NCBI RefSeq assembly: GCF_013349955.1
Contig: NZ_JABVXC010000018.1
Coordinates: 1-46,048 of the forward strand
DNA: 46,048 nt
Direction: 5' to 3'
DNA from: Onishia taeanensis
GTDB taxonomy: Bacteria; Pseudomonadota; Gammaproteobacteria; Pseudomonadales; Halomonadaceae
Every line of letters starts with the position of its first letter. Within the stretch, counting starts at the first letter, position 1. Made by a program: the position numbers and the translations under genes. Shown here in pieces: positions 25,009 through 32,858 of this stretch. The notes under the pieces were generated by a model that searched no databases, had not been told where the DNA came from, and worked only from the letters and a program-made list of their open reading frames with translations.

Positions 25009-25613
25009 GAGTCTGCCTCCGCCAACCAGCCCTTTTCCAGACACGCCCGCAACAGTAAACGACCGCGATGCAGAATGACCCAACAGTTGTTTTCTTTTAT
25101 GCCGGCTTCCTCGCAAATCTGTCGCGTTGAGAGCCCCATGAGCTCCCGCATAGTAAAGATTCGAGCAATGTTATCAGGCAGCGCGATCATGCAGCTATCG
25201 AACACCTGCCAAAAACGCTCACTGGTAAGGGTGTCTTCAGGATCTCCCCAGGACCTGGGTCGCGCTATGTTCTGCCACCGTCCTGTTGCCTGAAACTGAC
25301 GCTCCACGGCCGCCTCGACGCCATCATCATCCCATGGTTGCCACTTGCCGCGACGCTTCTGGGCTCGCAACGCATCGAGAATCTTATTTTTCAAGATTCC
25401 AAATACCCATGTCTCATAACCGGACCTGCCAGCGAAGTCTGCATTCTTCTCAAAGGCGGTGATCAGGGCCTCCTGTACGACATCATCTGCCTCGGAGGCA
25501 TCGCGCAATTGCAAGCGTGCAAAGGCAAGTAACCTGGGTCTTATCGCCTCGAGTCGGCGCTGCCGCTCGCCGGGCGAGTCCAGATCCCTTGCTGAGTCGA
25601 GGCTTTCTACCAT
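25005..25613 (-). CDS. ECF-type RNA polymerase sigma factor
   Basis: 202 residues. Region 2 is visible as RDASEADDVVQEALITAF through to FGILKNKILDALRAQKR (about 35-85). Region 4 carries LPDNIARIFTMRELMGLSTR and a helix-turn-helix with GIKENNCWVILHRGRLLLR (about 140-190). The spacer between them is longer than usual. ATG at 25613 follows GGGGA nine bases upstream; earlier starts lack a site. It is the first gene of an operon with the zinc-finger anti-sigma factor and the AraC regulator. Its target promoters are unknown. Confidence 0.88.
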   Translation of the reverse strand: MVESLDSARDLDSPGERQRRLEAIRPRLLAFARLQLRDASEADDVVQEALITAFEKNADFAGRSGYETWVFGILKNKILDALRAQKRRGKWQPWDDDGVEAAVERQFQATGRWQNIARPRSWGDPEDTLTSERFWQVFDSCMIALPDNIARIFTMRELMGLSTRQICEEAGIKENNCWVILHRGRLLLRACLEKGWLAEADS

Positions 25614-25764
25614 GGTATTTTTCCCCAATCGATGACAAGCGATCAGCATGGCAACAAAACGCCTCGTTCTCCACTCGATAAGGCCAGCATTCATGTCGAA
25701 TCGTCCAGCATCGGTAAACACTCAGGCAGCTCTGTCGTCAACGTCGGTCAATCGCTACCGGCCA

Positions 25765-26538
25765 CTAGCTACCGACCATTCCGGCCGAATGCCATGACAG
25801 TGTGCGATAGTCAAAGCCATTAGACATATTGGGTTTGATGACGGCAAAGTAAGGAGACACGTCGAAATCTCGCGGCACAAACAAGCTGTGGTGACGAATG
25901 TGCCACTGCTCGCGTACGCAGTCGACACAATCCCTAGGCCCGTATGGCAAGACTTCAATCAACGGCAGAATCGGAAAGCGCACGGATTGGAAAGCTTCAG
26001 CGATCAGCGACGAACAAATGGCGCGAGTAGGATCACCGCTGCCAAGCGCCAGCATGCGTCTGCGCCATGCTGACGGTACCGGCGGGGTGGGCAGCAGGTA
26101 GCGAGCGAGGTCAAAAACATTCTTGAGATCATAGCGATTGCCGATCCGTGCACACACATGCGCTATTACTCGTGCGGCATCTTCTTCGGTTAGGCCTATG
26201 GGCCGGCATAATCGCAAATGTAAGCCAGCAAAGCTCTCGAGACCCACGACGTGAACGCCACTTTCGACATCTGCTTCGACTAAAGCGGGTTGATCAGAGC
26301 TCCCGTCCTCCAGTTCCAGGCGACCGATATATATAGCGGCATGAGACCAGGTCGATTGGGTCAGATACTTGATTGCCGTACTGATACGACGATTGCCGTC
26401 CACTAGTATGATGTCGGCCGGCTTGAGCAGCTCACCCAAGGCCGCGATATTAGCCGGTGGCTGAGAATAAGGCGAATGTACAGGCTGGTTGAGATAAGCC
26501 GCCAACAAGCGCCCAGTTCCATTCAGCAGGCTGTCCAT
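25765..26538 (-). CDS. Permuted NlpC/P60 (YiiX/YebB-like) cysteine hydrolase
   Basis: 257 residues. ADIILVDGNRRISTAIKYLT leads to STWSHAAIYIG (His near residue 86), an acidic position near 108 (LVEADVESGVHV), and RAICSSLIAEAF with the candidate Cys nucleophile near residue 176. That order is typical of permuted NlpC/P60 proteins, which cleave peptide, isopeptide or acyl bonds. There is no obvious signal peptide, although residues 1-20 are mildly hydrophobic. ATG at 26538 follows GGGAG. The gene is divergent from the TTL/PqqD gene. Confidence 0.82.
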   Translation of the reverse strand: MDSLLNGTGRLLAAYLNQPVHSPYSQPPANIAALGELLKPADIILVDGNRRISTAIKYLTQSTWSHAAIYIGRLELEDGSSDQPALVEADVESGVHVVGLESFAGLHLRLCRPIGLTEEDAARVIAHVCARIGNRYDLKNVFDLARYLLPTPPVPSAWRRRMLALGSGDPTRAICSSLIAEAFQSVRFPILPLIEVLPYGPRDCVDCVREQWHIRHHSLFVPRDFDVSPYFAVIKPNMSNGFDYRTLSWHSAGMVGS

Positions 26539-26986
26539 TGTTTAACTCCCGATATGCGGCGTGGCCTACCAAGCACCCACCAGCCCCAAGGTAGTCAAAG
26601 CCGACGCTTTGTTTATGCCTCTCAGCGCCCTTATTCGTGAAGCGAAACTTCACCTGTCAATTCATTTGCCTTGCCACTGACTTGGGCTTTCTACCAATCT
26701 TGGCCTTTATACCAGCCTGGCCTTTACACCAACCCTTACACCAACCCTGGCCTTGTCTGAACACCAGTCGCCAATTGTCAGGTAAAGCCGAAACGGCATC
26801 GCGCAGAAGACTGGTAAACGTTTGGTCGTGGCGTGGCGAAATTCCTTACCGGGTCTGCCGGCACTCACCCAGCCAGTCATCTCCGCCCACCAGCTCCCAT
26901 GCCACCGCCCCTGGCAGGAATTCTGTAAGGATACTGCCCCATTCCCGACTCAAGGGATATCACAACATCAGTACGGGGATAGGGAC
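26539..26986. other. Divergent intergenic region with imperfect 17-bp repeats
   Basis: 448 bases between the hydrolase and the TTL gene. Two adjacent 17-base units of TGGCCTTTAYACCARCC lie at 26701-26734, with a diverged unit before (about 26682) and a partial one after. Open frames that would extend the TTL gene upstream start without a ribosome binding site and read through these repeats. Promoters for both flanking genes should be here. Confidence 0.5.
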
Positions 26987-29323
26987 ATGACCAACCCATC
27001 GTCTCGAGCGCGTCGCTACTGGCTAGGAGGCAAACGCGCCGACGAGCAGGACCGTTTCTTCCGCGAGGCACTCGAAGCGCGCGGCTGGCAATTGGGCAAT
27101 GCCGAAGACTGGCAGGCGGGCTGGTTCACCGGCACCCCCGAGCTGGCGCAATTTCGCAAGCTGACGCCGAAGCATAAGCTCAACCATCTTCCTGGCAACA
27201 ATGCGCTGACGCTCAAGAACCGACTGCATCAATCGCTGGCGACGCTACGCGAGCGGATGAGCGAGCGCTTCGGCGCGCATTCACCTCAGGTCGCACGGCT
27301 CGACTTCTTCCCGCGTTCCTATGTCATGCCCGATGATTACCATGCCTTGCAGGAGGCCGCTCTGGCCGCTCCGGCACAGCGCTGGATCCTCAAGCCTTCC
27401 AATGCCTCCAAGGGCAAGGGCATCCGCCTGCTCGACGATGCCGCCGACGCGCCCCGGCAGGCCAACTGGCTGGTCCAGGAGTATCTCGGCGACCCGCACA
27501 CTATCCGCGGCCACAAATACGTCCTGCGTCTTTACGTGCTGCTGGCATCGCTCGATCCCCTGCGCCTCTACGTGTACCGACAGGGCTTCGCCAAGCTGGC
27601 GTCAGCCCCCTACGATCACGGCGATACCGGCAACCTCTACAGCCATCTCACCAACCCCGACATCAACGCCCACAATACCGATGCCGAGGTGCCCGTCGAG
27701 TTCATCGACTTGGAGCGCTACCGAGCGTGGCTTCGCGAACAAGGGCATGATGACGACGCCTTGTTCGAACGCCTCCACGACCAGTTGACCCTCACCGTCA
27801 TTGCCGCCATGGACAGTTTTCGCCAGCGCTGTGGTGAGGACAATATCGATAGTCGCGGCGGCTACGAATTGCTGGGTATCGATTGCCTGGTCGATGCCGA
27901 CCTCAAGCCCTGGATACTCGAATGCAACCTGAGTCCCTCGCTGGGCGTTTGCGCCGGCCCCGACAGCGGCGGACCGCTGGAGGAAACCATCAAGCGGCGC
28001 CTGGTCGAGGACATGGTCGAACTGGTGGATATCGACGCTCAGGAGACACCGGCCAACGACGACTCCCCCCAGACCTTGCGCGACGATGCCCAACGCGAAC
28101 TGTCACGCGCCGGGGATTTTCTGCGTCTTTACCCAAGCGCGACGCCCGCTGACTACCTGGCGTTCTTTACCCTGCCCAGCCGCCAGGATTGGCGCCTAGC
28201 CGACACACTGGGTGCACACATCCCGGCCGGTCCCCAACTGCAACGCGGCAATGTCAGCGAGTTGATCGATAACGACTGCCTGGCTCTCTATGACACGCAG
28301 CGCGGAAGCTTGCTCTCGCTCAACGACAGCGCCGCGCTTATCTGGCTGCTGGCAAGCGAGGGCGAACCCCCAAATACCATCGCCGATCATTTGTATCAGG
28401 CCAGCCAGGTCGGCCACACTCCGCCCGATCGCGATGCTCTGGAGCGCCACGTCTGGCAATGCCTGGAGGCTTGGTGCCGCCAGGGGCTTTTGCAACAACT
28501 AGCGACCCACCCGGACGCAGGCACATCGTCCACAGTCGCGACGCACGTGAAGACGGCGCCCGCGAAGACGACCACCCTGGTACCGACCTACCTTGCCATC
28601 GCGGGGTGCCATTGGGACTTGCGCAGCGATAGTCAGGCAGCACGAGAGCGACTGGCGGGGGCGCTCACACCGGTGGAATCCGCCCAGGGCGACCCGTTGC
28701 CACGACTCGAGCTGATCCAGGAGCCCAGTGGCTACGCCATCATGATCGGCACAGAGCGGGTAGCCTCTCATCTCGGCCTCGCCGAGCTCGGCCCCCGCTT
28801 GATCGACGAGCTCGGTCGACGCGCGCTCGCCGAAGGTCAGATGATGATCGACGCCGCGCTGCTGATTCACCCCGAAACGCCCGATGCGGCTGTTCTCGTG
28901 GCCATGGCCGATGACGACTGGCAACCACTACGCATACTAACGGAGGCGCTCGGCTATCGCCTGATGCGTGGCCTGGCCTGGTGCCGTCAGGCAGGCGACC
29001 GGGGGCGTGTGCTGGCACTTCCCTTGGCCGCCCCCGGAGGACGACTCATCGCTCCCTCGCCCAGCCCATCGACCGAGCTGCACATCGTCGGGGCAGCGCT
29101 ATGCAATGACGACGCGCCCGAGCCGACCCCGCTGACACTGCTCGCAACGCTGCTACCGGCATCTCGGTATGCCGACAAGCGCCCCCCGGACGGGCAGGAC
29201 GCCAGCGCCTTGCTCGACTGGCTCGCGGCGCTGCCGAGGTTCTCGTTGCCCAGCGATGCGCCAGAACTGGCGAAAGAACGCCTGAAAGACGCCACACCGC
29301 ATGCCCTAGCGACCGGATCATGA
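26987..29323 (+). CDS. TTL-type ATP-grasp ligase fused to PqqD-like and HprK-like domains
   Basis: 778 residues, soluble. Residues about 100-350 are a tubulin-tyrosine-ligase/ATP-grasp domain: WILKPSNASKGKGIRLL (133-149), RGHKYVLRLYVLL (174-186), HLTNPDINAHN (220-230) and LLGIDCLVDADLKPWILECN (295-314), with the nucleotide/metal acidic positions intact. Residues about 412-505 match PqqD-like peptide-recognition domains (VSELIDND ... LYDTQRGSLLSLNDSAALIW). Residues about 530-755 resemble HprK-related proteins, but no GxSGxGKT P-loop is seen after LIHPETPDAAVLV. The domains suggest an enzyme that binds a leader peptide and forms amide bonds on carboxylates. ATG at 26987 follows GGGGATAGGG; a longer frame from 26822 lacks support. 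Confidence 0.88.
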   Translation: MTNPSSRARRYWLGGKRADEQDRFFREALEARGWQLGNAEDWQAGWFTGTPELAQFRKLTPKHKLNHLPGNNALTLKNRLHQSLATLRERMSERFGAHSPQVARLDFFPRSYVMPDDYHALQEAALAAPAQRWILKPSNASKGKGIRLLDDAADAPRQANWLVQEYLGDPHTIRGHKYVLRLYVLLASLDPLRLYVYRQGFAKLASAPYDHGDTGNLYSHLTNPDINAHNTDAEVPVEFIDLERYRAWLREQGHDDDALFERLHDQLTLTVIAAMDSFRQRCGEDNIDSRGGYELLGIDCLVDADLKPWILECNLSPSLGVCAGPDSGGPLEETIKRRLVEDMVELVDIDAQETPANDDSPQTLRDDAQRELSRAGDFLRLYPSATPADYLAFFTLPSRQDWRLADTLGAHIPAGPQLQRGNVSELIDNDCLALYDTQRGSLLSLNDSAALIWLLASEGEPPNTIADHLYQASQVGHTPPDRDALERHVWQCLEAWCRQGLLQQLATHPDAGTSSTVATHVKTAPAKTTTLVPTYLAIAGCHWDLRSDSQAARERLAGALTPVESAQGDPLPRLELIQEPSGYAIMIGTERVASHLGLAELGPRLIDELGRRALAEGQMMIDAALLIHPETPDAAVLVAMADDDWQPLRILTEALGYRLMRGLAWCRQAGDRGRVLALPLAAPGGRLIAPSPSPSTELHIVGAALCNDDAPEPTPLTLLATLLPASRYADKRPPDGQDASALLDWLAALPRFSLPSDAPELAKERLKDATPHALATGS

Positions 29324-29404
29324 AACCCACGCCGGCGCTCCGCACCCGGCGCTACCTCATCGTTACTTGTTCGTCACCTCATGGCCTCCCAGGAGCACCA
29401 ACAC

Positions 29405-29833
29405 ATGATGACTTCAGCACTGAAAGCCTCCGCCTCTCTCCCCCGCGCCTCATGGGCGCATTGGCTGCTGCGTGCGGCCATGGCAGGCGTCTTCCTGTAC
29501 ACCGGCGTCGACAAGTTCGCGGGCGCCGGCATCGAGGGCTTTGCCCAAATCATGGCGCTGCCCTGGATCATCGCCCTGGCCGTCGCCCTGGGCGAGATTT
29601 CCACCGGTGCGCTGATTCTGCTCGGCGGGCTGATCGCCGGGCCCGTGGGCGATGCCATCACCCGGGTCGGCGCCCTGTTTGCAGTGCCGATTCTGCTGGG
29701 CGCGATTTTCATGGAGCACTGGGGCCAGTGGCACTTCATGGCCACCGCCAGCCACCCGCTAGGCGGCATGATGTTTCAGGTCACGCTGGTATTGATTGCC
29801 TTGTATCTAATGGCCAAGGGCAATCAAAGCTGA
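29405..29833 (+). CDS. DoxX-family membrane protein
   Basis: 142 residues with four predicted transmembrane helices. LLRAAMAGVFLYTGVDKFAG at the N-terminus and the later GGLIAGPVGDAITRVGALF and EHWGQWHFMA segments are typical of DoxX. DoxX proteins sit in the inner membrane and are linked to redox or sulfur metabolism, and they also occur in some peptide-modification clusters. The preferred start is ATG 29405, nine bases after AGGAG; the frame opens at 29381 without a site. It is the second gene of the TTL/PqqD cluster. Confidence 0.88.
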   Translation: MMTSALKASASLPRASWAHWLLRAAMAGVFLYTGVDKFAGAGIEGFAQIMALPWIIALAVALGEISTGALILLGGLIAGPVGDAITRVGALFAVPILLGAIFMEHWGQWHFMATASHPLGGMMFQVTLVLIALYLMAKGNQS

Positions 29834-29876
29834 ACCGATCATCACCATCCTGGCGAGTCACAACGGAGCATACCTC

Positions 29877-30152
29877 ATGACCCAGCACTCACGTCGCACC
29901 CTGCTCGATACCCTGTCACGCGGTATCGCCTATAGCGTCCCGGCACTCGCCGTATTGGTCGGCGGATCAGCCATGCATGCGATCTATTCTGACCTGGCCA
30001 CTCCCGCGGGCTACTACATGTTCGCCTCGGCCGAGGCCAGTCCCGAGGCGGAAGCCGGTCCCGAAGCGGAGGCCAGCCCTGAGGCCGAGGCCGAAGCCGA
30101 AGCCGAAGCCGAAGCCGAAGCCGAAGCCGAAGCGAGTCCCGAGGCCGGTTGA
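29877..30152 (+). CDS. Small exported or anchored protein with (Glu-Ala) repeat tail; candidate precursor peptide 1
   Basis: 91 residues. The N-terminal ~25 residues are basic (RRTLLDTLSRG), then a hydrophobic segment AYSVPALAVLVGG (about 24-36). After AGYYMFASAE the last ~40 residues contain only Ala, Glu, Pro, Ser and Gly: several (S/G)PEAEA units and a run of EA dipeptides, ending SPEAG. The gene follows GGAG by eight bases. It shares the LSR-x2-xY-x2-P leader pattern, AGY and ASAE with the next small protein. The tail is an obvious multi-site substrate for a Glu-directed ligase (inference). It could alternatively be a simple surface or wall-spanning protein. Confidence 0.8.
   Translation: MTQHSRRTLLDTLSRGIAYSVPALAVLVGGSAMHAIYSDLATPAGYYMFASAEASPEAEAGPEAEASPEAEAEAEAEAEAEAEAEASPEAG
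30084..30133. repeat. Hexanucleotide tandem repeat inside candidate precursor 1
   Basis: About eight units of GAGGCC/GAAGCC (Glu-Ala), seven of them consecutive near-perfect GCCGAA phases. Slippage by whole units would change tail length without a frameshift. Confidence 0.9.
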
Positions 30153-30175
30153 CGTTGCGTCAAGGCCTCTTTGAC

Positions 30176-30194
30176 GGCGGTATCTCGTACCGCC
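30176..30194 (+). other. Stem-loop between the two small-protein genes
   Basis: GGCGGTA pairs with TACCGCC around a TCTCG loop. A second short hairpin (TTGACG/CGTCAA) overlaps the preceding stop codon at 30149-30163. There is no T-run, so processing or mRNA protection is more likely than termination. Confidence 0.5.
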
Positions 30195-30222
30195 AATCAC
30201 TGCAGTAAAAAGGAGTGCAATC

Positions 30223-30477
30223 ATGACATCACATGAAAGCAAGCGTCAGTGCCTGATGCAGCGCCTGAGCCGGCAGGTGCTCTATACGACACCCATGTTG
30301 CTTCTACTGACCGGCCCGTTCGCCGCCCAGGCAATGGCGGATAACATGAACGATACAGCGGGTTACACCACACCGTCCCAGAACGCAGCTTTGTTATTGG
30401 CGAGTGCCGAGGGCGAGGCAGAAGGTGAAGGCGAAGGCGAAGGTGAAGGCGAAGGCGAGGCAGAAGCCAAAGGCTAA
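30223..30477 (+). CDS. Small exported protein with (Glu-Gly) repeat tail; candidate precursor peptide 2
   Basis: 84 residues. A Sec-type signal peptide is visible: basic start, hydrophobic core LYTTPMLLLLTG, likely cleavage after AQAMA near residue 37. The mature part has AGYTTPSQ and LLLASAE, followed by about 20 residues of only Glu, Gly and Ala, ending EAEAKG. Leader features and the ASAE junction match the preceding gene, so the two are paralogues with different tail composition. A strong AGGAG lies nine bases before the ATG at 30223. No cysteines occur in the mature part, unlike the bufferin-type precursors that also travel with DoxX genes. Confidence 0.8.
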   Translation: MTSHESKRQCLMQRLSRQVLYTTPMLLLLTGPFAAQAMADNMNDTAGYTTPSQNAALLLASAEGEAEGEGEGEGEGEGEAEAKG

Positions 30478-30502
30478 GCTAGCCACCTGATATCATCCAC
30501 CG

Positions 30503-30536
30503 CAGGGCGCGAGCCCACCCGCGACCTCGCGCCCTG
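30503..30536 (+). other. Strong stem-loop after candidate precursor 2
   Basis: CAGGGCGCGAG pairs perfectly with CTCGCGCCCTG (11 bases, 12-base loop). There is no T-run. It lies between the small protein and the DinB-fold gene and may lower read-through or stabilise the upstream message. Confidence 0.6.
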
Positions 30537-30561
30537 ACTTGCCCCAACGGGAGTATCCGTG

Positions 30562-31116
30562 ATGCCTAACCCTGCGCTGAATGCCTTGCTGGAAGAGACC
30601 ATCGATACCTTGCAACAGCTGGAGACGTTCGTAAGCACGCTGCCAGCCGGATGCTATAACGCCCCGCATGGCGCCGATGCCCGGCATTCTATCGGCAAGC
30701 ACATCCGACATATCCTCGATCACTATGAGGCACTATTGGCTGCGCGACTCGACACGATGGCCGTTGCCATCGATTACGAGCATCGCCGGCGCGACCCTGA
30801 TCTCGAGCGACACCCAGAAGTCGCGCTCGAGCATCTCCATCACCTGCGTGAGCGCCTGACTCGACTCGAGCAGCACGACACGGCCGCCTATCGCCAGCAT
30901 CTGACGTACCGGGCCGGCGACCACACACTGTCCTTGAGCACTAGCCTCGAGCGAGAACTGGCTTTTTTGACCAGTCACGCCATTCATCACATGGCGATCA
31001 TCGCCTTACTCGCCGACACACAAGGTATCGAGGTTAGCGAAACCTTTGGCGTACACCCTTCGACACAGCGCCATTGGCAAGACAACCGCCCAGTAAAGCA
31101 TGAGGTGCCTTCATGA
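30562..31116 (+). CDS. DinB/YfiT-fold protein
   Basis: 184 residues, four-helix bundle. The metal-binding His pattern of the DinB superfamily can be seen in SIGKHIRHILDHYEALL (about 38-54) and in SHAIHHMAIIALL (about 140-152). Such proteins include thiol-dependent transferases and hydrolases acting on small thiols. ATG at 30562 is favoured over GTG 30559 because GGGAG lies eight bases before. It is fifth in the same direction as the TTL cluster and may be part of it, or merely a neighbour. Confidence 0.82.
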   Translation: MPNPALNALLEETIDTLQQLETFVSTLPAGCYNAPHGADARHSIGKHIRHILDHYEALLAARLDTMAVAIDYEHRRRDPDLERHPEVALEHLHHLRERLTRLEQHDTAAYRQHLTYRAGDHTLSLSTSLERELAFLTSHAIHHMAIIALLADTQGIEVSETFGVHPSTQRHWQDNRPVKHEVPS

Positions 31117-31334
31117 GACCCCCGTTCCCCATGTCCCTTTGCCTTGCGCTCACGATTTGTGGAAGAAGCTCTCGGCACAGGCATTGCCGTGTAGCAGTTG
31201 ACTCTGACACTCATACTGCTCTTGAAATCATGCCGGGTCAGCATCGACGGGTACAGGGTCGAACAGTACTGACTGTCGCGAACCGAGCCCCCTTACAGCA
31301 CCAAGTCTTTCATGTTAGATCGATCACAGTGTGA
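31113..31334 (+). CDS. Doubtful short frame coupled to the DinB gene
   Basis: 73 codons, ATG in a four-base overlap with the DinB stop, which is the only evidence in favour. The sequence is rich in Arg, His and Cys and has no recognisable domain. It may be the truncated start of a lost gene, since the next gene (GGDEF, opposite strand) ends 84 bases later. Confidence 0.2.
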   Translation: MRPPFPMSLCLALTICGRSSRHRHCRVAVDSDTHTALEIMPGQHRRVQGRTVLTVANRAPLQHQVFHVRSITV

Positions 31335-31417
31335 GTCAGGTCAATCCTGGAGGCTCTTCGACACGTTAAGTGGAATTGGCCTAATCAATCACACATGACA
31401 CGACAGTTAGTGCCCAT

Positions 31418-32623
31418 TTAGCGCTCTTCGATCCCCTCACAGCATACAACCACACGGTTCCTTCCTTCATTCTTGCCCACGTACAGCACCTTGTCCGCTC
31501 GCTTGATCAGGGGCTCCAACTCGGTCTCTTCGGCATGCGCCTCGGCGATACCAATCGTGACGCTTAGATTCAGATCGCACATTTCATCCCTCAACATCAG
31601 CTCGGCCACTTTCTTTCGCAAACGCTCCGCCACGATTCGGGCGTCGTCGAGCCTGGTATTCGGCAGGGCCACAATGAACTCCTCGCCACCGAAGCGACCG
31701 ACCACATCCTGCGGCCGTACTGACTGTTGGCAGACCCTCGCGATCTCGCTCAGAGCCCAATCCCCGTGACTATGCCCCCAGGTATCGTTGATGGCCTTGA
31801 AATGATCGACGTCGAGCATGAACAGACTGAACGGCGCCCCCTCGACTCGCGAGCGCTGTAGCAGTTCATGAGCCCATTTCATGAAGTGGCCCCGATTGTT
31901 CAGGCCAGTCAACGCATCTCGTTCGGCAAGCCCGCGCAACTGCGCTTCAAGCATTTTTCGATGGGCCACTTCCTTGAGCAGCTGGCGATTGCGATGACGC
32001 TCTTCGTGAATTAGCCCAAACTGTATGCGCTGCAGTGACTCTATCCGCAGCAAGGCAAAGAACCCCACAATATTGGTCATGATCAGCAACAGCGCCATAC
32101 GCAGCGCCACCACTGGAGAAATCTCCGCCGTCACAATCGCGGCAGTCAGAAAACCAATGCTCAAATAGAGACTGGCGACTGTCACGACCGTCAGCAAATT
32201 GGGAATCAAAAGGTAGAACGCCATGATAGCCACTACCACCGCCACGACCTGAGTGGAGAGGGTCTCGGGTCGCAGCGGAACGATCAGAATAATTCCCGTC
32301 GAAAGCACCCAGAGCGGCAACGCATGTAACCAGACTTTACTGGCATAGCTGCCCCAGCGTCCGATGGCGAAAGCCAGAACCAGGCACGAGCTGACCACCA
32401 CGGCGCGCAGGGTAACCAGCAAATCAAACTCTCTGGTCGGCCCAAGGTAATAGTAGTCAGAGATAGCGAACATGCTGAAGATGGCGGCAACCAGAACCAG
32501 TGCCAGACGAGATTCAAGGCGCACCCTGGGCGTAATCGCCCTGCGATACAGGCATTCCCTGCCATGTTCACAAAACTGCCCGGTTCTCCAATGCACCTGG
32601 CTTGGCTTTTTTATTTTCGGCAA
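31418..32623 (-). CDS. Membrane-bound diguanylate cyclase (GGEEF)
   Basis: 401 residues. Six transmembrane helices occupy about residues 38-205, a coiled-coil linker follows (HEERHRNRQLLKEVAHRKML), then a GGDEF domain (about 235-395). The active site reads GGEEF, with the I-site RPQD five residues upstream, so an active product-inhibited cyclase is expected. The N-terminal module resembles a MASE-type sensor of unknown ligand. The likely start is TTG at 32623, with GGAAGG nine bases before it. It stands alone. Confidence 0.88.
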   Translation of the reverse strand: MPKIKKPSQVHWRTGQFCEHGRECLYRRAITPRVRLESRLALVLVAAIFSMFAISDYYYLGPTREFDLLVTLRAVVVSSCLVLAFAIGRWGSYASKVWLHALPLWVLSTGIILIVPLRPETLSTQVVAVVVAIMAFYLLIPNLLTVVTVASLYLSIGFLTAAIVTAEISPVVALRMALLLIMTNIVGFFALLRIESLQRIQFGLIHEERHRNRQLLKEVAHRKMLEAQLRGLAERDALTGLNNRGHFMKWAHELLQRSRVEGAPFSLFMLDVDHFKAINDTWGHSHGDWALSEIARVCQQSVRPQDVVGRFGGEEFIVALPNTRLDDARIVAERLRKKVAELMLRDEMCDLNLSVTIGIAEAHAEETELEPLIKRADKVLYVGKNEGRNRVVVCCEGIEER

Positions 32624-32774
32624 AAGTCAACCTTCCCTGTAATCAACGGCGACCTTTCTTAGCGTCGTTTTGTCATGATCCACTATAAACCAGACAAGAG
32701 CTACGTTGATGCTCAGCCAGACTAATAGAACACGGCAGTAACAACGACCATCGCTCGCCACTGTGCATCGCTAA

Positions 32775-32844
32775 TCCCGGATGATCAAACCGCCTATAGT
32801 AGTGATTCTCTGCTAGCCGCCAGAGAGCTTCTTCAGCCATTCAT
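32775..32844 (+). promoter_or_regulatory. Inverted copy B of a promoter/leader repeat
   Basis: Matches the reverse complement of 1-70 (see there), with 30 identical bases at 32808-32837. It carries TATAGT at about 32795-32800, a plausible -10, and the leader hairpin CTCTG/CAGAG at 32808-32825. It lies directly before the truncated gene starting at 32859. Confidence 0.65.
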
Positions 32845-32858
32845 TCGGGAGCAAGTTC

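Noticed and set aside
26822..26986. 55-residue N-terminal extension of the TTL/PqqD protein
   Set aside because: No ribosome binding site before 26822, and the extension does not look like folded protein; ATG 26987 has a strong site.
29967..30242. Minus-strand frame with Gly-Phe repeats opposite candidate precursor 1
   Set aside because: Shadow of the Glu-Ala hexanucleotide repeat; the plus-strand frame has a good start, ribosome binding site and signal-like segment.
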